The translations under genes were made by a program, and so were the position numbers. This document shows positions 1 to 9,013 of a stretch of DNA of 32,679 nucleotides, in pieces (position 1 is the stretch's first letter; every line of letters starts with the position of its first letter). This DNA is from Propionicimonas sp. (lineage in GTDB: Bacteria > Actinomycetota > Actinomycetes > Propionibacteriales > Propionibacteriaceae), in contig NZ_JARKPQ010000381.1 of the NCBI RefSeq assembly GCF_029975155.1, positions 1-32,679 on the forward strand, written 5' to 3'. The notes beneath the pieces are model-generated. The model saw nothing but the letters and a program-made list of their open reading frames with translations. It searched no databases and was not told the origin of the DNA.

Positions 1-32
1 CGATCGTCGTCCCCTGTGAAAGTGGTCCGCCA

Positions 33-1751
33 ATGGTGTCCGTCGGCCGTCCGGCAACCCCCGCCACCGAGATCGTCCGGGCAGCCCGGGACTTCCTGCT
101 CGCCCATGGCGACGACTACGCCGGGGCCGTCGAGGGCTTCCGCTGGCCCGAGCTCACCGAGTTCAACTTCGCCACCGAATGGTTCGACGTGGTGGCCGGC
201 GAGCACCCCGACCGGGCTGCGGTCACGATCGTCTCCGCCGACCTCACCGCCCAGTCCTGGACGTACGGCGAGCTGTCGCAGCGCTCCGACCAGGTCGCGC
301 GCTGGCTGCGCAGCGTCGGGCTGGGCGCCGGGGACCACGTGATCGTGATGCTCAACAACACCATCGAGCTGTGGGAGCTGCTGCTGGCGCTGCTGAAGAT
401 CCGGGCCGTCGCGATCCCCACGTCCACGCTGCTGTCGGCCACCGACCTGGCGTACCGGGTGGAGTACGGGCAAGCCCGGGCCGTGGTGGCGCCGACCGGG
501 CTGAGGGCGCGGCTGGAGGGCCTGCCGAAGTCGGTGCTGCGGATCGGCGTGGGCGAGGGCACCCCGTCCGGCTGGCTCTCGATGAGCGAGTCGGCCAGGG
601 CGCCGATGGCGTACCTGCCGAGCGCGCCGACGAAGGCGTCCGACCTGAGCCTGCTGTACTTCACCTCGGGGACCACCGCCCGTCCCAAGCTGGTCGCGCA
701 CACGCACGTGTCGTACCCGGTCGGGCACCTGTCGACCATGTGGTGGCTGGGCGTGCGGCCCGGGGACGTGCACCTGAACATCTCCTCGCCTGGGTGGGGC
801 AAGCACGCCTGGAGCAACTTCTTCTCGCCGTTCCTCGCGCAGGCGACGGTGTTCGTGTTCAACTACGAGCGGTTCGACGCGTCCGCGCTGATGAAGGTGA
901 TGGAGACCCACGAGGTCACCACGTTCTGCGCACCGCCGACGGTGTGGCGGATGCTGATCCAGGCGGATCTCAGCCAGCTCTCCCGGCCGCCTCGGGAGCT
1001 GGTGGGCGCGGGTGAGCCGCTGAACCCCGAGGTGATCGCGCAGGTGCGCCGGGCGTGGGGCGGGACGATCCGGGACGGCTTCGGCCAGACCGAGATGACC
1101 TGTTGCGTCGGCAACTCCCCCGGTCAGGTGGTCAAGGACGGGTCGATGGGGCGTCCGATGCCCGGCTACCCGGTGGTGCTCCTCGATCCGGTGACGGGCG
1201 AGCCGAGCCCGGCGGAGGGCGAGATCTGCCTGGACCTGTCGCAGCCGATCCTCGGACTGATGGCGGGCTACCACGAGGACGCGGAGATGACCGCGGAGGC
1301 CTGCCGGGGCGGGTTCTACCACACCGGCGACATCGCCTCCCGTGACGCGGACGGCTACCTCACCTACGTCGGCCGCGCGGACGACGTGTTCAAGGCCTCC
1401 GACTACAAGATCTCCCCGTTCGAGCTGGAGTCGATCCTGCTGGAGCACCCGTACGTCACCGAGGTGGCGATCGTGCCCAGTCCCGACCCGGTGCGGGCGG
1501 CGGTGCCGAAGGCCTTCATCTGCCTCGTCCAGGACCTGGCGGCCAAGCCGCAGGAGGCAGCGGCGGAGATCTTCGCGCACGCACGGGAGCGGCTCTCGGC
1601 CTATCAGCGCGTGCGGATCGTCGAGTTCGTCACCGAGCTGCCCAAGACGATCTCCGGCAAGATCCGCCGTGTCGAGCTCCGCGAGCGCGAGGCCACCCGT
1701 GTCGCCGAGGACACCGCCGAGGGCCAGTTCCACGAGCGCGACTTCCGCTGA
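33..1751 (+). CDS. AMP-forming acyl-CoA synthetase (medium-chain/aromatic acid type)
   Basis: This 572-residue protein is a member of the ANL (acyl-CoA synthetase/luciferase) family. It would activate a carboxylic acid with ATP and then load CoA, in the cytoplasm. The phosphate-binding motif TSGTTARPK lies at residues 211-219, with Ala where Gly is usual. The adenine motif region GFGQTEMT, the hinge motif YHTGD and the C-terminal LPKTISGK with catalytic Lys543 are all present. The stretch around SPGWGKHAWSNFFSPF resembles medium-chain and benzoate/aminobenzoate-type CoA ligases rather than acetyl-CoA synthetase. The substrate cannot be read from the sequence. The start at ATG 33 lacks a strong ribosome site, and GTG 36 is possible. 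It is convergent with acs and ends just before a strong hairpin. Confidence 0.88.
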   Translation: MVSVGRPATPATEIVRAARDFLLAHGDDYAGAVEGFRWPELTEFNFATEWFDVVAGEHPDRAAVTIVSADLTAQSWTYGELSQRSDQVARWLRSVGLGAGDHVIVMLNNTIELWELLLALLKIRAVAIPTSTLLSATDLAYRVEYGQARAVVAPTGLRARLEGLPKSVLRIGVGEGTPSGWLSMSESARAPMAYLPSAPTKASDLSLLYFTSGTTARPKLVAHTHVSYPVGHLSTMWWLGVRPGDVHLNISSPGWGKHAWSNFFSPFLAQATVFVFNYERFDASALMKVMETHEVTTFCAPPTVWRMLIQADLSQLSRPPRELVGAGEPLNPEVIAQVRRAWGGTIRDGFGQTEMTCCVGNSPGQVVKDGSMGRPMPGYPVVLLDPVTGEPSPAEGEICLDLSQPILGLMAGYHEDAEMTAEACRGGFYHTGDIASRDADGYLTYVGRADDVFKASDYKISPFELESILLEHPYVTEVAIVPSPDPVRAAVPKAFICLVQDLAAKPQEAAAEIFAHARERLSAYQRVRIVEFVTELPKTISGKIRRVELREREATRVAEDTAEGQFHERDFR

Positions 1752-1754
1752 ACC

Positions 1755-1799
1755 GGAATGGGACCTGTCCCCGGCATCCTCGGGGACAGGTCCCATTCC
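1755..1799. terminator. Bidirectional hairpin between convergent ligase genes
   Basis: A perfect 19-bp inverted repeat (GGAATGGGACCTGTCCCCG at 1755-1773 and its complement at 1781-1799) with a 7-nt loop starts 3 nt after the stop of the first gene and ends 3 nt before the stop of acs. There is no U-tract, but position and stem strength suit termination for both strands. It carries the GGGGAC core seen in other gene-end hairpins at 6394-6442 and 16783-16967. Confidence 0.75.
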
Positions 1800-1802
1800 C
1801 GT

Positions 1803-3668
1803 TCACTCCTCCAGGGTGGTGAGGTCGCCCTCGTCCTGGCCGAGGGCGCGGGCCTTCAGGACGCGGCGCATGATCTTTCCCGAGCGGGTCTTCGGCAGCT
1901 TCTCCGCGAAGTCGATGTGGTCGGGCTTCGCGATCGGCGACAGGTGGGTGGAGACGTGCTTGCGCAGGTCCTCGGCCAGCTCCTGGCTGCCCTCGTAGCC
2001 CACCCGCAGCACCACGAACGCGTGGATCGCGTTGCCCTTCACCTCGTGCGGCAGGCCGATCGCCGCCGCCTCCGCCACCGCCGGATGCGAGACCAGTGCG
2101 GACTCCACCTCTGCCGTCCCCAGCCGGTGGCCGGAGACCTTGATCACGTCGTCGGTGCGTCCGATCACCCAGAAGTAGCCGTCGGAGTCCCGTCGGGCCG
2201 AGTCGCCGGCCAGGTACTTGCCGGGGTACTTCGACCAGTAGGTGTTCACGTACCGCTCGTCGTCCTTGTAGAGTGTGCGCAGCATCGCGGGCCAGGGGTT
2301 CTTCAGGACGAGGAAGCCCTCCTCACCGTCCGGGACGGGGTTGCCCGCCTCGTCCAGGATCTCCGCCTCCTGCCCGTAGAACGGCTTGCCTCCGGACCCG
2401 GGCTTGAGCGGCATGGACGGGGTGGGGCAGATCTGGAACATACCGGTCTCGGTCTGCCACCAGGTGTCCATGATCGGGCAGCGCCCCTTGCCGATCACCC
2501 GGTGGAACCAGTGCCAGGCCTCGGGGTTGATCGGCTCCCCCACCGAGCCGAGCAGCCGCAGGGACGACAGGTCGTGCCGGTTCGGCCACGCCTCGCCGAA
2601 GCGCATCAGCGACCGGATCGCCGTCGGCGCGGTGTAGAAGGTCGTGATGCCGTAGTACTCGATCAGCTGCCACCACCGGTTCGGGTAGGGATAGGTCGGC
2701 CCGCCCTCGAACATGAAGGACGTCGCGCCGCACAGCAGCGGGCCGTACACGAGATAGGAGTGCCCGGTGACCCAGCCCGGGTCGGCGGTGCACCACCAGC
2801 GGTCCTCGTCCCGGATGTCGAAGGTGTACTTCAACGTCGTATACGTGCCGACCATGTAGCCACCGTGGGTGTGCAGGATCGCCTTCGGCTTCCCGGTCGA
2901 GCCCGAGGTGTAGAGGATGTACAGCGGATCCTCGGAGTCCATCTGCTCGGTGGCGCACGGGCCGTTGGCGATCGGCAGCGCGGTCAGATCGTGGTACCAG
3001 TGGTCGCGCAGCGGGTCCATGGTCACGTCGTGGCCCGTGCGCCGGACCACGATCACGTTCTCCACGGACGGGGAGAAGCGGATCGCCTCGTCCACGATGT
3101 CCTTGAGCTTGAAGATGCCGCCATTGACCCAGGAGCCGTCCGCGGTGACGACGAGCTTCGACTCCGAGTCGTCGATCCGGTCGGCCAGCGCGTCGGAGGA
3201 GAACCCGGCGAAGATCACCGAGTGGACGGCGCCGAGCTTCGCGCAGGCCAGCATCGCGAACACCACCTCGGGGATCCGCGGCAGGTAGATCGTCACCCGG
3301 TCGCCCTTCTCGACCCCCATGGCCTTGAAGACGTTCGCCATCTTCGTGACCTCGCGGTTCAGGCTGAAGTAGCTGAAAGTCTGGTAGTCGGTGCCGTTCT
3401 CCCCCACCCAGATCAGTGCGAGCTTGTTCTTGTACGGCCCGGACAGGTGCCGGTCGATGCAGTTGTGGACGATGTTCGTCTTCGCCCCGGTGAACCACTT
3501 GTAGAACGGCGGATCGGAGTCGTCCAGCACGGTGTCCCAGGGCCGGTACCACTCCAGTTCGGCCGCCCGGTCGGCCCAGAACCCGATCGGGTCCGCTGCG
3601 GCGGCTTCGCGCAGCGCGAGGTCTTCCGTCCCGAAGAGCGCCGGGTCGGGGTAGACGGCATCGTCCAT
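1803..3668 (-). CDS. acs: Acetyl-CoA synthetase (acetate--CoA ligase, AMP-forming)
   Basis: The enzyme converts acetate, ATP and CoA to acetyl-CoA. From ATG 3668 it has 621 residues, slightly shorter than the usual ~650. It has the N-terminal acetyl-CoA synthetase region (FYKWFTGAKTNIVHNCIDRH), TSGSTGKPK at 254-262, the diagnostic TWWQTETG acetate-pocket motif, and LPKTRSGK ending at Lys598, the lysine that is reversibly acetylated in this family. The start at 3668 is chosen over the longer frame from 3803 because AAGGAGGA lies just upstream and the extension is repeat-derived. It could recover acetate for the acetyl-CoA pool fed by the 4-hydroxybutyrate operon. Function is secure from the motifs; physiological coupling is inferred. 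Confidence 0.95.
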   Translation of the reverse strand: MDDAVYPDPALFGTEDLALREAAAADPIGFWADRAAELEWYRPWDTVLDDSDPPFYKWFTGAKTNIVHNCIDRHLSGPYKNKLALIWVGENGTDYQTFSYFSLNREVTKMANVFKAMGVEKGDRVTIYLPRIPEVVFAMLACAKLGAVHSVIFAGFSSDALADRIDDSESKLVVTADGSWVNGGIFKLKDIVDEAIRFSPSVENVIVVRRTGHDVTMDPLRDHWYHDLTALPIANGPCATEQMDSEDPLYILYTSGSTGKPKAILHTHGGYMVGTYTTLKYTFDIRDEDRWWCTADPGWVTGHSYLVYGPLLCGATSFMFEGGPTYPYPNRWWQLIEYYGITTFYTAPTAIRSLMRFGEAWPNRHDLSSLRLLGSVGEPINPEAWHWFHRVIGKGRCPIMDTWWQTETGMFQICPTPSMPLKPGSGGKPFYGQEAEILDEAGNPVPDGEEGFLVLKNPWPAMLRTLYKDDERYVNTYWSKYPGKYLAGDSARRDSDGYFWVIGRTDDVIKVSGHRLGTAEVESALVSHPAVAEAAAIGLPHEVKGNAIHAFVVLRVGYEGSQELAEDLRKHVSTHLSPIAKPDHIDFAEKLPKTRSGKIMRRVLKARALGQDEGDLTTLEE

Positions 3669-3671
3669 GTG

Positions 3672-3679
3672 TCCTCCTT
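3672..3679 (-). promoter_or_regulatory. Ribosome binding site of acs
   Basis: On the minus strand AAGGAGGA sits 3 nt before ATG 3668. It decides the acs start against the upstream in-frame ATG at 3803. Confidence 0.8.
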
Positions 3680-3763
3680 TTTCGGCGAGCCTAGGCGCGG
3701 CCGGGACCGCGGGGGAACCCCCAAGTTTCCGCACCGGGCTCGCGGATCCCTGCAGAGCGGCCA

Positions 3764-3841
3764 TGTCGCGATCTCGCCAGTTCTGATGTCCCACGACGCA
3801 CATGCGTCACAACTGCACCCTTCTGTGGCCAGATCGCGACA
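3764..3841. repeat. Paired palindromic unit 1 (TGTCGCGATCTGGCCA arms)
   Basis: A 16-bp arm TGTCGCGATCTCGCCA (3764-3779) faces an inverted arm TGGCCAGATCGCGACA (3826-3841) across 46 nt. A second palindrome, GACGCACATGCGTC (3795-3808), sits almost exactly at the centre, giving a nested cruciform-like unit of 78 bp. A second unit of identical size follows at 3894. Confidence 0.8.
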
Positions 3842-3893
3842 CGTCGCTGCCCAGGTGCCCTTCGTGCTGTCTGCGCCCCGCGGATTGCGCCAG

Positions 3894-3971
3894 TGTCGGG
3901 ATCTGGCCACTCGAACGTCCGGATGTGACAGCTGAGCAGCTTGGGACACCACTGGTGGCCAGATCGCGACA
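3894..3971. repeat. Paired palindromic unit 2 (TGTCGCGATCTGGCCA arms)
   Basis: Arms TGTCGGGATCTGGCCA (3894-3909) and TGGCCAGATCGCGACA (3956-3971) are again separated by 46 nt. A central palindrome AGCTGAGCAGCT lies at 3930-3941. The interior sequence differs from unit 1 while arm sequence and geometry are kept, as expected for a REP- or MITE-like element under structural selection. Confidence 0.8.
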
Positions 3972-3983
3972 GGCTCGAATCCG

Positions 3984-4772
3984 GTGGGGCACGATGGTCG
4001 CGTGATCGAAGCGGACGGCATCGTGCTGCGCACCCGCGACGGCGTGACCGAGCTCATCGTGAACGGTGTGTTCGCGATGGACTCCACCGAGGTCAGCTCC
4101 GAACTCGCACTCGCCGACGCCGCGCTGCCGGCAGGGCGGGTCCTCGTCGGAGGACTGGGGCTCGGCTACACCGCTGCCCGGCTGCTGGACGGCGGTGCGG
4201 ATTTCGTGCGGGTGGTGGAACTCTCCGCAGAACTGGTCGAGGCCGCCGAGCGCGCCGCCACCGAACAGCTCGGACGGGTCGCCGCCGACCCCCGCGTGGA
4301 ACTCGTCGTCGGTGACATCGCCGACCACGTCGCCGGCAGCTGGGACGCGATTCTGCTCGACGTGGACAACGGCCCGACCTTCCTGATCCATGACCACAAC
4401 GCGCGGCTGTACCGCGAGGAGTTCCTGCGACGCTGTCTGGCCGCGCTCACGCCGTCCGGACGCCTGGTGGTCTGGTGCGAGCAGGAAAGCCCGGAGCTGG
4501 TCGCTGCGCTCACCGCGGTGGCGGCAACGGTGGAGACGGTCATCGTCACGGTGCGCCGTGGCGAGCGGACCTTCGACTACGCGCTGTACCGCGCTCGGCC
4601 GGCTTCGGCCGTCTCCCCGGCCCCCTCTGCGGTCTCCCCAGCCCCCTCTGCGGTCTCCCCGGCCCCCTCTGCCGTCATCGCGGCCCCCTCTGCTGTCATC
4701 CCGGCGAACGCCGGGATCCCCGACGCCGGTCCGAGGAGCCGCTCACGGGATCCCGGGTCAAGCCCGGGATGA
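3984..4772 (+). CDS. Spermidine-synthase-like SAM-dependent methyltransferase-fold protein with repeat-derived C-terminus
   Basis: This 262-residue protein has a Rossmann methyltransferase-type core at about residues 1-210. The nucleotide-binding loop is GGLGLGYTA, followed by an acidic strand end (VVELSAELVEAAE) and LLDVDNGP, like the spermidine synthase superfamily. The GGGDG loop and the acidic aminopropyltransferase residues of true SpeE are not evident, so polyamine synthesis is doubtful. From about residue 208 the sequence changes to a seven-residue SAVSPAP repeat and then a VIPANAGIP-type tail. That tail is encoded by 21-bp repeats and a REP-like pair that also supplies the TGA stop. 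The start may be GTG 3984 or GTG 4002. It lies next to, but faces away from, the polyamine locus. The actual reaction is unknown. Confidence 0.7.
   Translation: MGHDGRVIEADGIVLRTRDGVTELIVNGVFAMDSTEVSSELALADAALPAGRVLVGGLGLGYTAARLLDGGADFVRVVELSAELVEAAERAATEQLGRVAADPRVELVVGDIADHVAGSWDAILLDVDNGPTFLIHDHNARLYREEFLRRCLAALTPSGRLVVWCEQESPELVAALTAVAATVETVIVTVRRGERTFDYALYRARPASAVSPAPSAVSPAPSAVSPAPSAVIAAPSAVIPANAGIPDAGPRSRSRDPGSSPG
4605..4709 (+). repeat. 21-bp tandem repeat, five units
   Basis: Units resembling TCTGCGGTCTCCCCGGCCCC plus C start at 4605, 4626, 4647, 4668 and 4689. They encode the SAVSPAP heptads. The last two units drift to GTCATC and merge with the REP-like arm starting at 4695, which suggests the array grew out of the element's edge. 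Confidence 0.85.
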
Positions 4773-4773
4773 C
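4695..4773. repeat. REP-like inverted pair at the gene end
   Basis: Two hairpins, TCCCGGCGAACGCCGGGA (4699-4716) and ATCCCGGGTCAAGCCCGGGAT (its halves at 4750-4757 and 4763-4770), are bounded by GTCATCCCGG (4695-4704) and the complementary CCGGGATGAC (4764-4773). The layout is that of a bipartite REP/BIME element. It overlaps the final codons and the stop codon of the methyltransferase-like gene and may also terminate transcription. Confidence 0.8.
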
Positions 4774-4807
4774 GAGGGGCTCGGGAGGACCGGAGGGACC
4801 TCGCGCC

Positions 4808-4912
4808 GCCCTTCGTGACGCGCGCAGGCTCGTCCCTCGCCGGCGCGCTCCTCAGCACTCACCGAAGCCGTTCGTCGAGCTTGTCGAGACGCACTCGATC
4901 GGTGGATCTGAG
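4808..4912 (+). repeat. Dispersed ~110-bp repeat, copy A
   Basis: The segment begins GCCCTTCGTGACG, contains CGCTCCTCAGC, and ends with a 40-bp core (4869-4908) around TCGTCGAGCTTGTCGAGACG. That core matches 37 of 40 bases with 11895-11934. Copy A is intergenic, just past the gabD stop; copy B lies inside potA. The TCGAGCTTGTCGA core resembles short dispersed repeats common in actinobacterial genomes. Confidence 0.8.
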
Positions 4913-4917
4913 GCGGT

Positions 4918-6375
4918 TCACCGGGCGTAGGGGTCGGCGATGCCGACGTAGACGGTTTCCAGGTACTCCTCGATGCCTTCGGCGCTGCCCTCGCGGCCGA
5001 GTCCGGACTGCTTCACGCCGCCGAACGGTGCGGCGGGGTTGGAGATCACTCCGGAGTTCACCGCCAGCATGCCGGTCTCGATCCGCTCCGCCAGGCGCAG
5101 CGACCGGGACAGGTCGGTGGTGAAGACGTACGAGATCAGGCCGAACGGGGTGCTGTTGGCGAGGGCGACGGCCTCGTCCTCGGTGGCGAAGGTGGCGACC
5201 GGCGCGACCGGCCCGAAGATCTCCTCGGTCATCACCCGCGCGCCGGCGGGGACGTCGGCCAGCACCGTCGGCGCGTAGAAGTAGCCCGGACGGTCCAGCG
5301 CGGAGCCCCCGGCGAGCACCCGGCTGCCGTCGGCGACGGCGTCCCTGACCAAGCCGTCGATCCGCTCACGAGCGTCGGCGTCGATGACCGGGCCGAGCTG
5401 GGTGCCGTCGTCGATGCCGTGCCCAACCTGGACGGACCCGATCCGCTCGGCCAGCCGCCGGGTGAACTCCTCGGCAATGCCCGCCTGCACATAGATCCGG
5501 TTCGCCGCCGTGCACGCCTCCCCGCCGTTGCGCAGCTTGGCGTTGAACGCGCCGGTCACGGCGACATCGAGATCGGCGTCGTCGAACACCAACAGCGGGG
5601 CGTTGCCGCCGAGTTCCATCGAGGTCCGAAGTACATTGTCCGACGCCTGGCGCAATAGGACCCGGCCCACTTCGGTCGAGCCCGTGAACGACAGCTTGCG
5701 CAGCCGCGGATCGGCGAACAGCGGCTCGGTGGTCGCTCCGGAGCGGCGGGTCGGGATCACGTTGATCACCCCGGCCGGCACCCCGGCCTCGGCCATCACG
5801 GACGTGTACAGCAGGGTGGTCAGCGGGGTCAGGGCCGCCGGCTTGATCACCATCGTGCAGCCCGCCGCCAGCGCGGGCGCGCTCTTCCGGGTCGCCATCG
5901 CCAGCGGGAAGTTCCACGGTGTGATCAACAGGCTCGGCCCGACCGGACGCTTCGTGACCAGCATCCGCTGCACGCCGTCCGGCGCCGGCGAGTAGCGGCC
6001 GTGGATCCGGGCGGCCTCCTCGGAGAACCAGCGCAGGAACTCCGCGCCGTAGGCCACCTCGCCGCGCGCCTCGGCCAGTGGCTTGCCCATCTCCAGGGTC
6101 ATCACGGTGGCGAACTCCTCAGCCCTGTCCGTGATCGCCTCGAAGCCTGCACGGAGCAGCTCGGCGCGCGTGCGCGGCGCCGTCCGCGCCCAGGACTCCT
6201 GGGCTTCCGCCGCGGCGTCGAGGGCGGCCATGGCGTCGGCAGCGGTCGCGTCCGCCACCTCGGCGAGGACCTCGCTGGTGGCCGGGTCCTCGACCGCGAA
6301 CTGGCCACCGCCGGACGCGTCCCGCCACTCGCCGTTGATGAACAGTTGCGTTGGTACCGACTCCGGAAGCTTCAT
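4918..6375 (-). CDS. gabD: Succinate-semialdehyde dehydrogenase
   Basis: This NAD(P)-dependent aldehyde dehydrogenase would oxidise succinic semialdehyde to succinate, the last step of the GABA shunt. It has 485 residues, the usual family length. It shows TPWNFP and IKPA with Lys178, catalytic base Glu254 in MELGGNAP and nucleophile Cys288 in GGEACTAAN. The ending PFGGVKQSGLGREG is typical of SSADH. ATG 6375 is preceded by GGATGGAGAC. It is the last gene of the leftward polyamine/GABA operon, 62 bp after gabT, with a GGGGAC hairpin between them that may lower its expression. Assignment rests on motifs and on pairing with gabT; other short-chain semialdehydes are possible substrates. Confidence 0.88.
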   Translation of the reverse strand: MKLPESVPTQLFINGEWRDASGGGQFAVEDPATSEVLAEVADATAADAMAALDAAAEAQESWARTAPRTRAELLRAGFEAITDRAEEFATVMTLEMGKPLAEARGEVAYGAEFLRWFSEEAARIHGRYSPAPDGVQRMLVTKRPVGPSLLITPWNFPLAMATRKSAPALAAGCTMVIKPAALTPLTTLLYTSVMAEAGVPAGVINVIPTRRSGATTEPLFADPRLRKLSFTGSTEVGRVLLRQASDNVLRTSMELGGNAPLLVFDDADLDVAVTGAFNAKLRNGGEACTAANRIYVQAGIAEEFTRRLAERIGSVQVGHGIDDGTQLGPVIDADARERIDGLVRDAVADGSRVLAGGSALDRPGYFYAPTVLADVPAGARVMTEEIFGPVAPVATFATEDEAVALANSTPFGLISYVFTTDLSRSLRLAERIETGMLAVNSGVISNPAAPFGGVKQSGLGREGSAEGIEEYLETVYVGIADPYAR

Positions 6376-6393
6376 GTCTCCATCCTCTCGTGC

Positions 6394-6437
6394 CCTGAAC
6401 GGAAAGGTACCCGTCCCCTTTCCTTTCCCCTTTCCGT

Positions 6438-6442
<5 letters not shown>
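6394..6442. repeat. GGGGAC-family hairpin between gabT and gabD
   Basis: A 14-bp perfect inverted repeat, CCTGAACGGAAAGG (6394-6407) and its complement (6429-6442), encloses a run containing CCCGTCCCC. On the minus strand it reads GGGGACGGGTACC followed by CCGTTC, matching the repeats at 16869-16967. The gabT stop codon falls inside one arm. It may attenuate transcription within the operon. Confidence 0.75.
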
Positions 6443-7765
<1,323 letters not shown>

Positions 7766-7769
<4 letters not shown>

Positions 7770-9013
7770 CGGTCCTCCATCCCCCACGGCGACGCGTACC
7801 CGGACGGCGCCGGCCCGGCCAGCAACTCCAGGAACGGGACGGCGTCGAACGCCTCGGGCCCGAGCACCCCCGTCCCCGACCACACTCCGGTGGCCAGCAG
7901 TTCCAGCGCCACCACCGGGTTGATGGCGGTCTGCCAGACCACGCACTGCGCGCCGAACTCCTGCATCGAGGTCTCGTTGTCGACCACGTGGTACAGGTAG
8001 GTGCGCCGCGGCTGCCCGTCGGTGCCGAGCCCGGTCACGTACAGCCCCGCGCACGTCTTGCCGGTCATCCGCGGCCCGATGGTCGCCGGATCGGGCAGGA
8101 CGGCGGCCACGACGTCCCGCGGCGACACCTCCACGCCCTTCACCGGCACCGGCTCGGTCCGGTCCAGCCCGAGCGCGTGCAGCGTCTTCAGCACGCCGAT
8201 GAACTCGTCGCCGAGGCCGTACTTGAACGTCACCCGCCCCGCATCGAGGAACCGCGGCATCAGCAGCACCTCCTCGTGTTCGACGTTCACGCACTCCACC
8301 GGGCCGATGCCCTCCGGGAAGTCGAACACCTCCGGCTCGCTGAACGGCGGCGTGGTGTACCAGCCCCGCTCCTTCTCGAACACGACCGGCGGGTTCAGGC
8401 ACTCCTCGATCGTGGTCCAGATCGAGAACGACGGCGCGAAGATCTCCTCCCCCGCCTTGTTCCGCACCACGAGATTCGCACCGTCCCGCGTGCCCAGCTC
8501 GTCGATGCGGCTGAACAGGTGGTCGGACGCGTACCGGGCGAACACGTCCGACAGCCCCGGCTCCACGCCCATGCCGACCAGCGCCAGCCGTCCGGCCTGC
8601 TCCCACTCGGCGGCCCGGGCGAACTGCTCGTCGCCCAGCTTCACGCCGGTCTCCGCGTACGGCCGCTCGGGGTGCGGACGGGACAGCGACATCGCCATGT
8701 CCAGGTAGTCCGCCCCCGCCTCGAAGGCACCGGTGAACACGTTCATCACGAACCGCGGGTCGACCGCGTTCAGCACGTGCGTGATCCCGTGCGCCCGCAC
8801 CAGATCGGCCACGGACGCGGCTTCGGACGCGTCCACCCGCGCCGCGGCGAACCGGTCGCCGCCCCCGGCGGCCGCGGCGGCGGCGGCCACCGCCGCCTCC
8901 GCCCGGGCGACGTCGTAGTCGGCCAGCACCATCAGTTCGAAGAAGTCCCGCCGGGCCGCGATCCGCGCGACCGCGTCCCCGACTCCCCCGGCTCCCACCA
9001 CCAGCACGCGCAT
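7766..9013 (-). CDS. Saccharopine dehydrogenase family oxidoreductase
   Basis: This 415-residue NAD(P)-dependent oxidoreductase has an N-terminal Rossmann domain (GAGGVGDA at 7-14, acidic ADYD ending the second strand). A catalytic C-terminal domain of the saccharopine/carboxynorspermidine dehydrogenase type follows (GMGVEPGLSDVFARYA, a GIGPVECVNVEHEEV stretch, and SMQEFGAQ near the end). The family makes or splits secondary amines that join an amino acid to an aldehyde or oxo acid. The ATG overlaps the potC stop as TGATG and the stop overlaps gabT as GTGA, so it is an integral part of the polyamine operon. The reaction is not known. Oxidative cleavage of a polyamine-derived secondary amine is a reasonable inference; lysine metabolism is the alternative. 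Confidence 0.8.

Larger units (their letters stand above)
3669..3983. other. Divergent intergenic region, 315 bp, upstream of acs
   Basis: This gap between the divergent acs and methyltransferase genes holds the acs ribosome site and two paired palindromic units at 3764-3841 and 3894-3971. I see no convincing coding capacity. No clear -35/-10 pair can be assigned, although the promoters of both genes should lie here. Confidence 0.6.

Noticed and set aside
3669..3803. N-terminal extension of acs to ATG 3803
   Set aside because: The extension overlaps the palindromic repeat unit, has no family similarity, and the ribosome site fits ATG 3668.
1758..3935. Very long open frame on the plus strand opposite acs
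   Set aside because: It is antisense to the clearly conserved acs gene, has Arg/Pro/His-rich composition typical of high-G+C shadow frames, and shows no domain.
7770..8606. Extension of gabT upstream to 8606
   Set aside because: The upstream part lies out of frame inside the saccharopine-dehydrogenase-like gene; GTG 7769 has a good ribosome site and a GTGA overlap.
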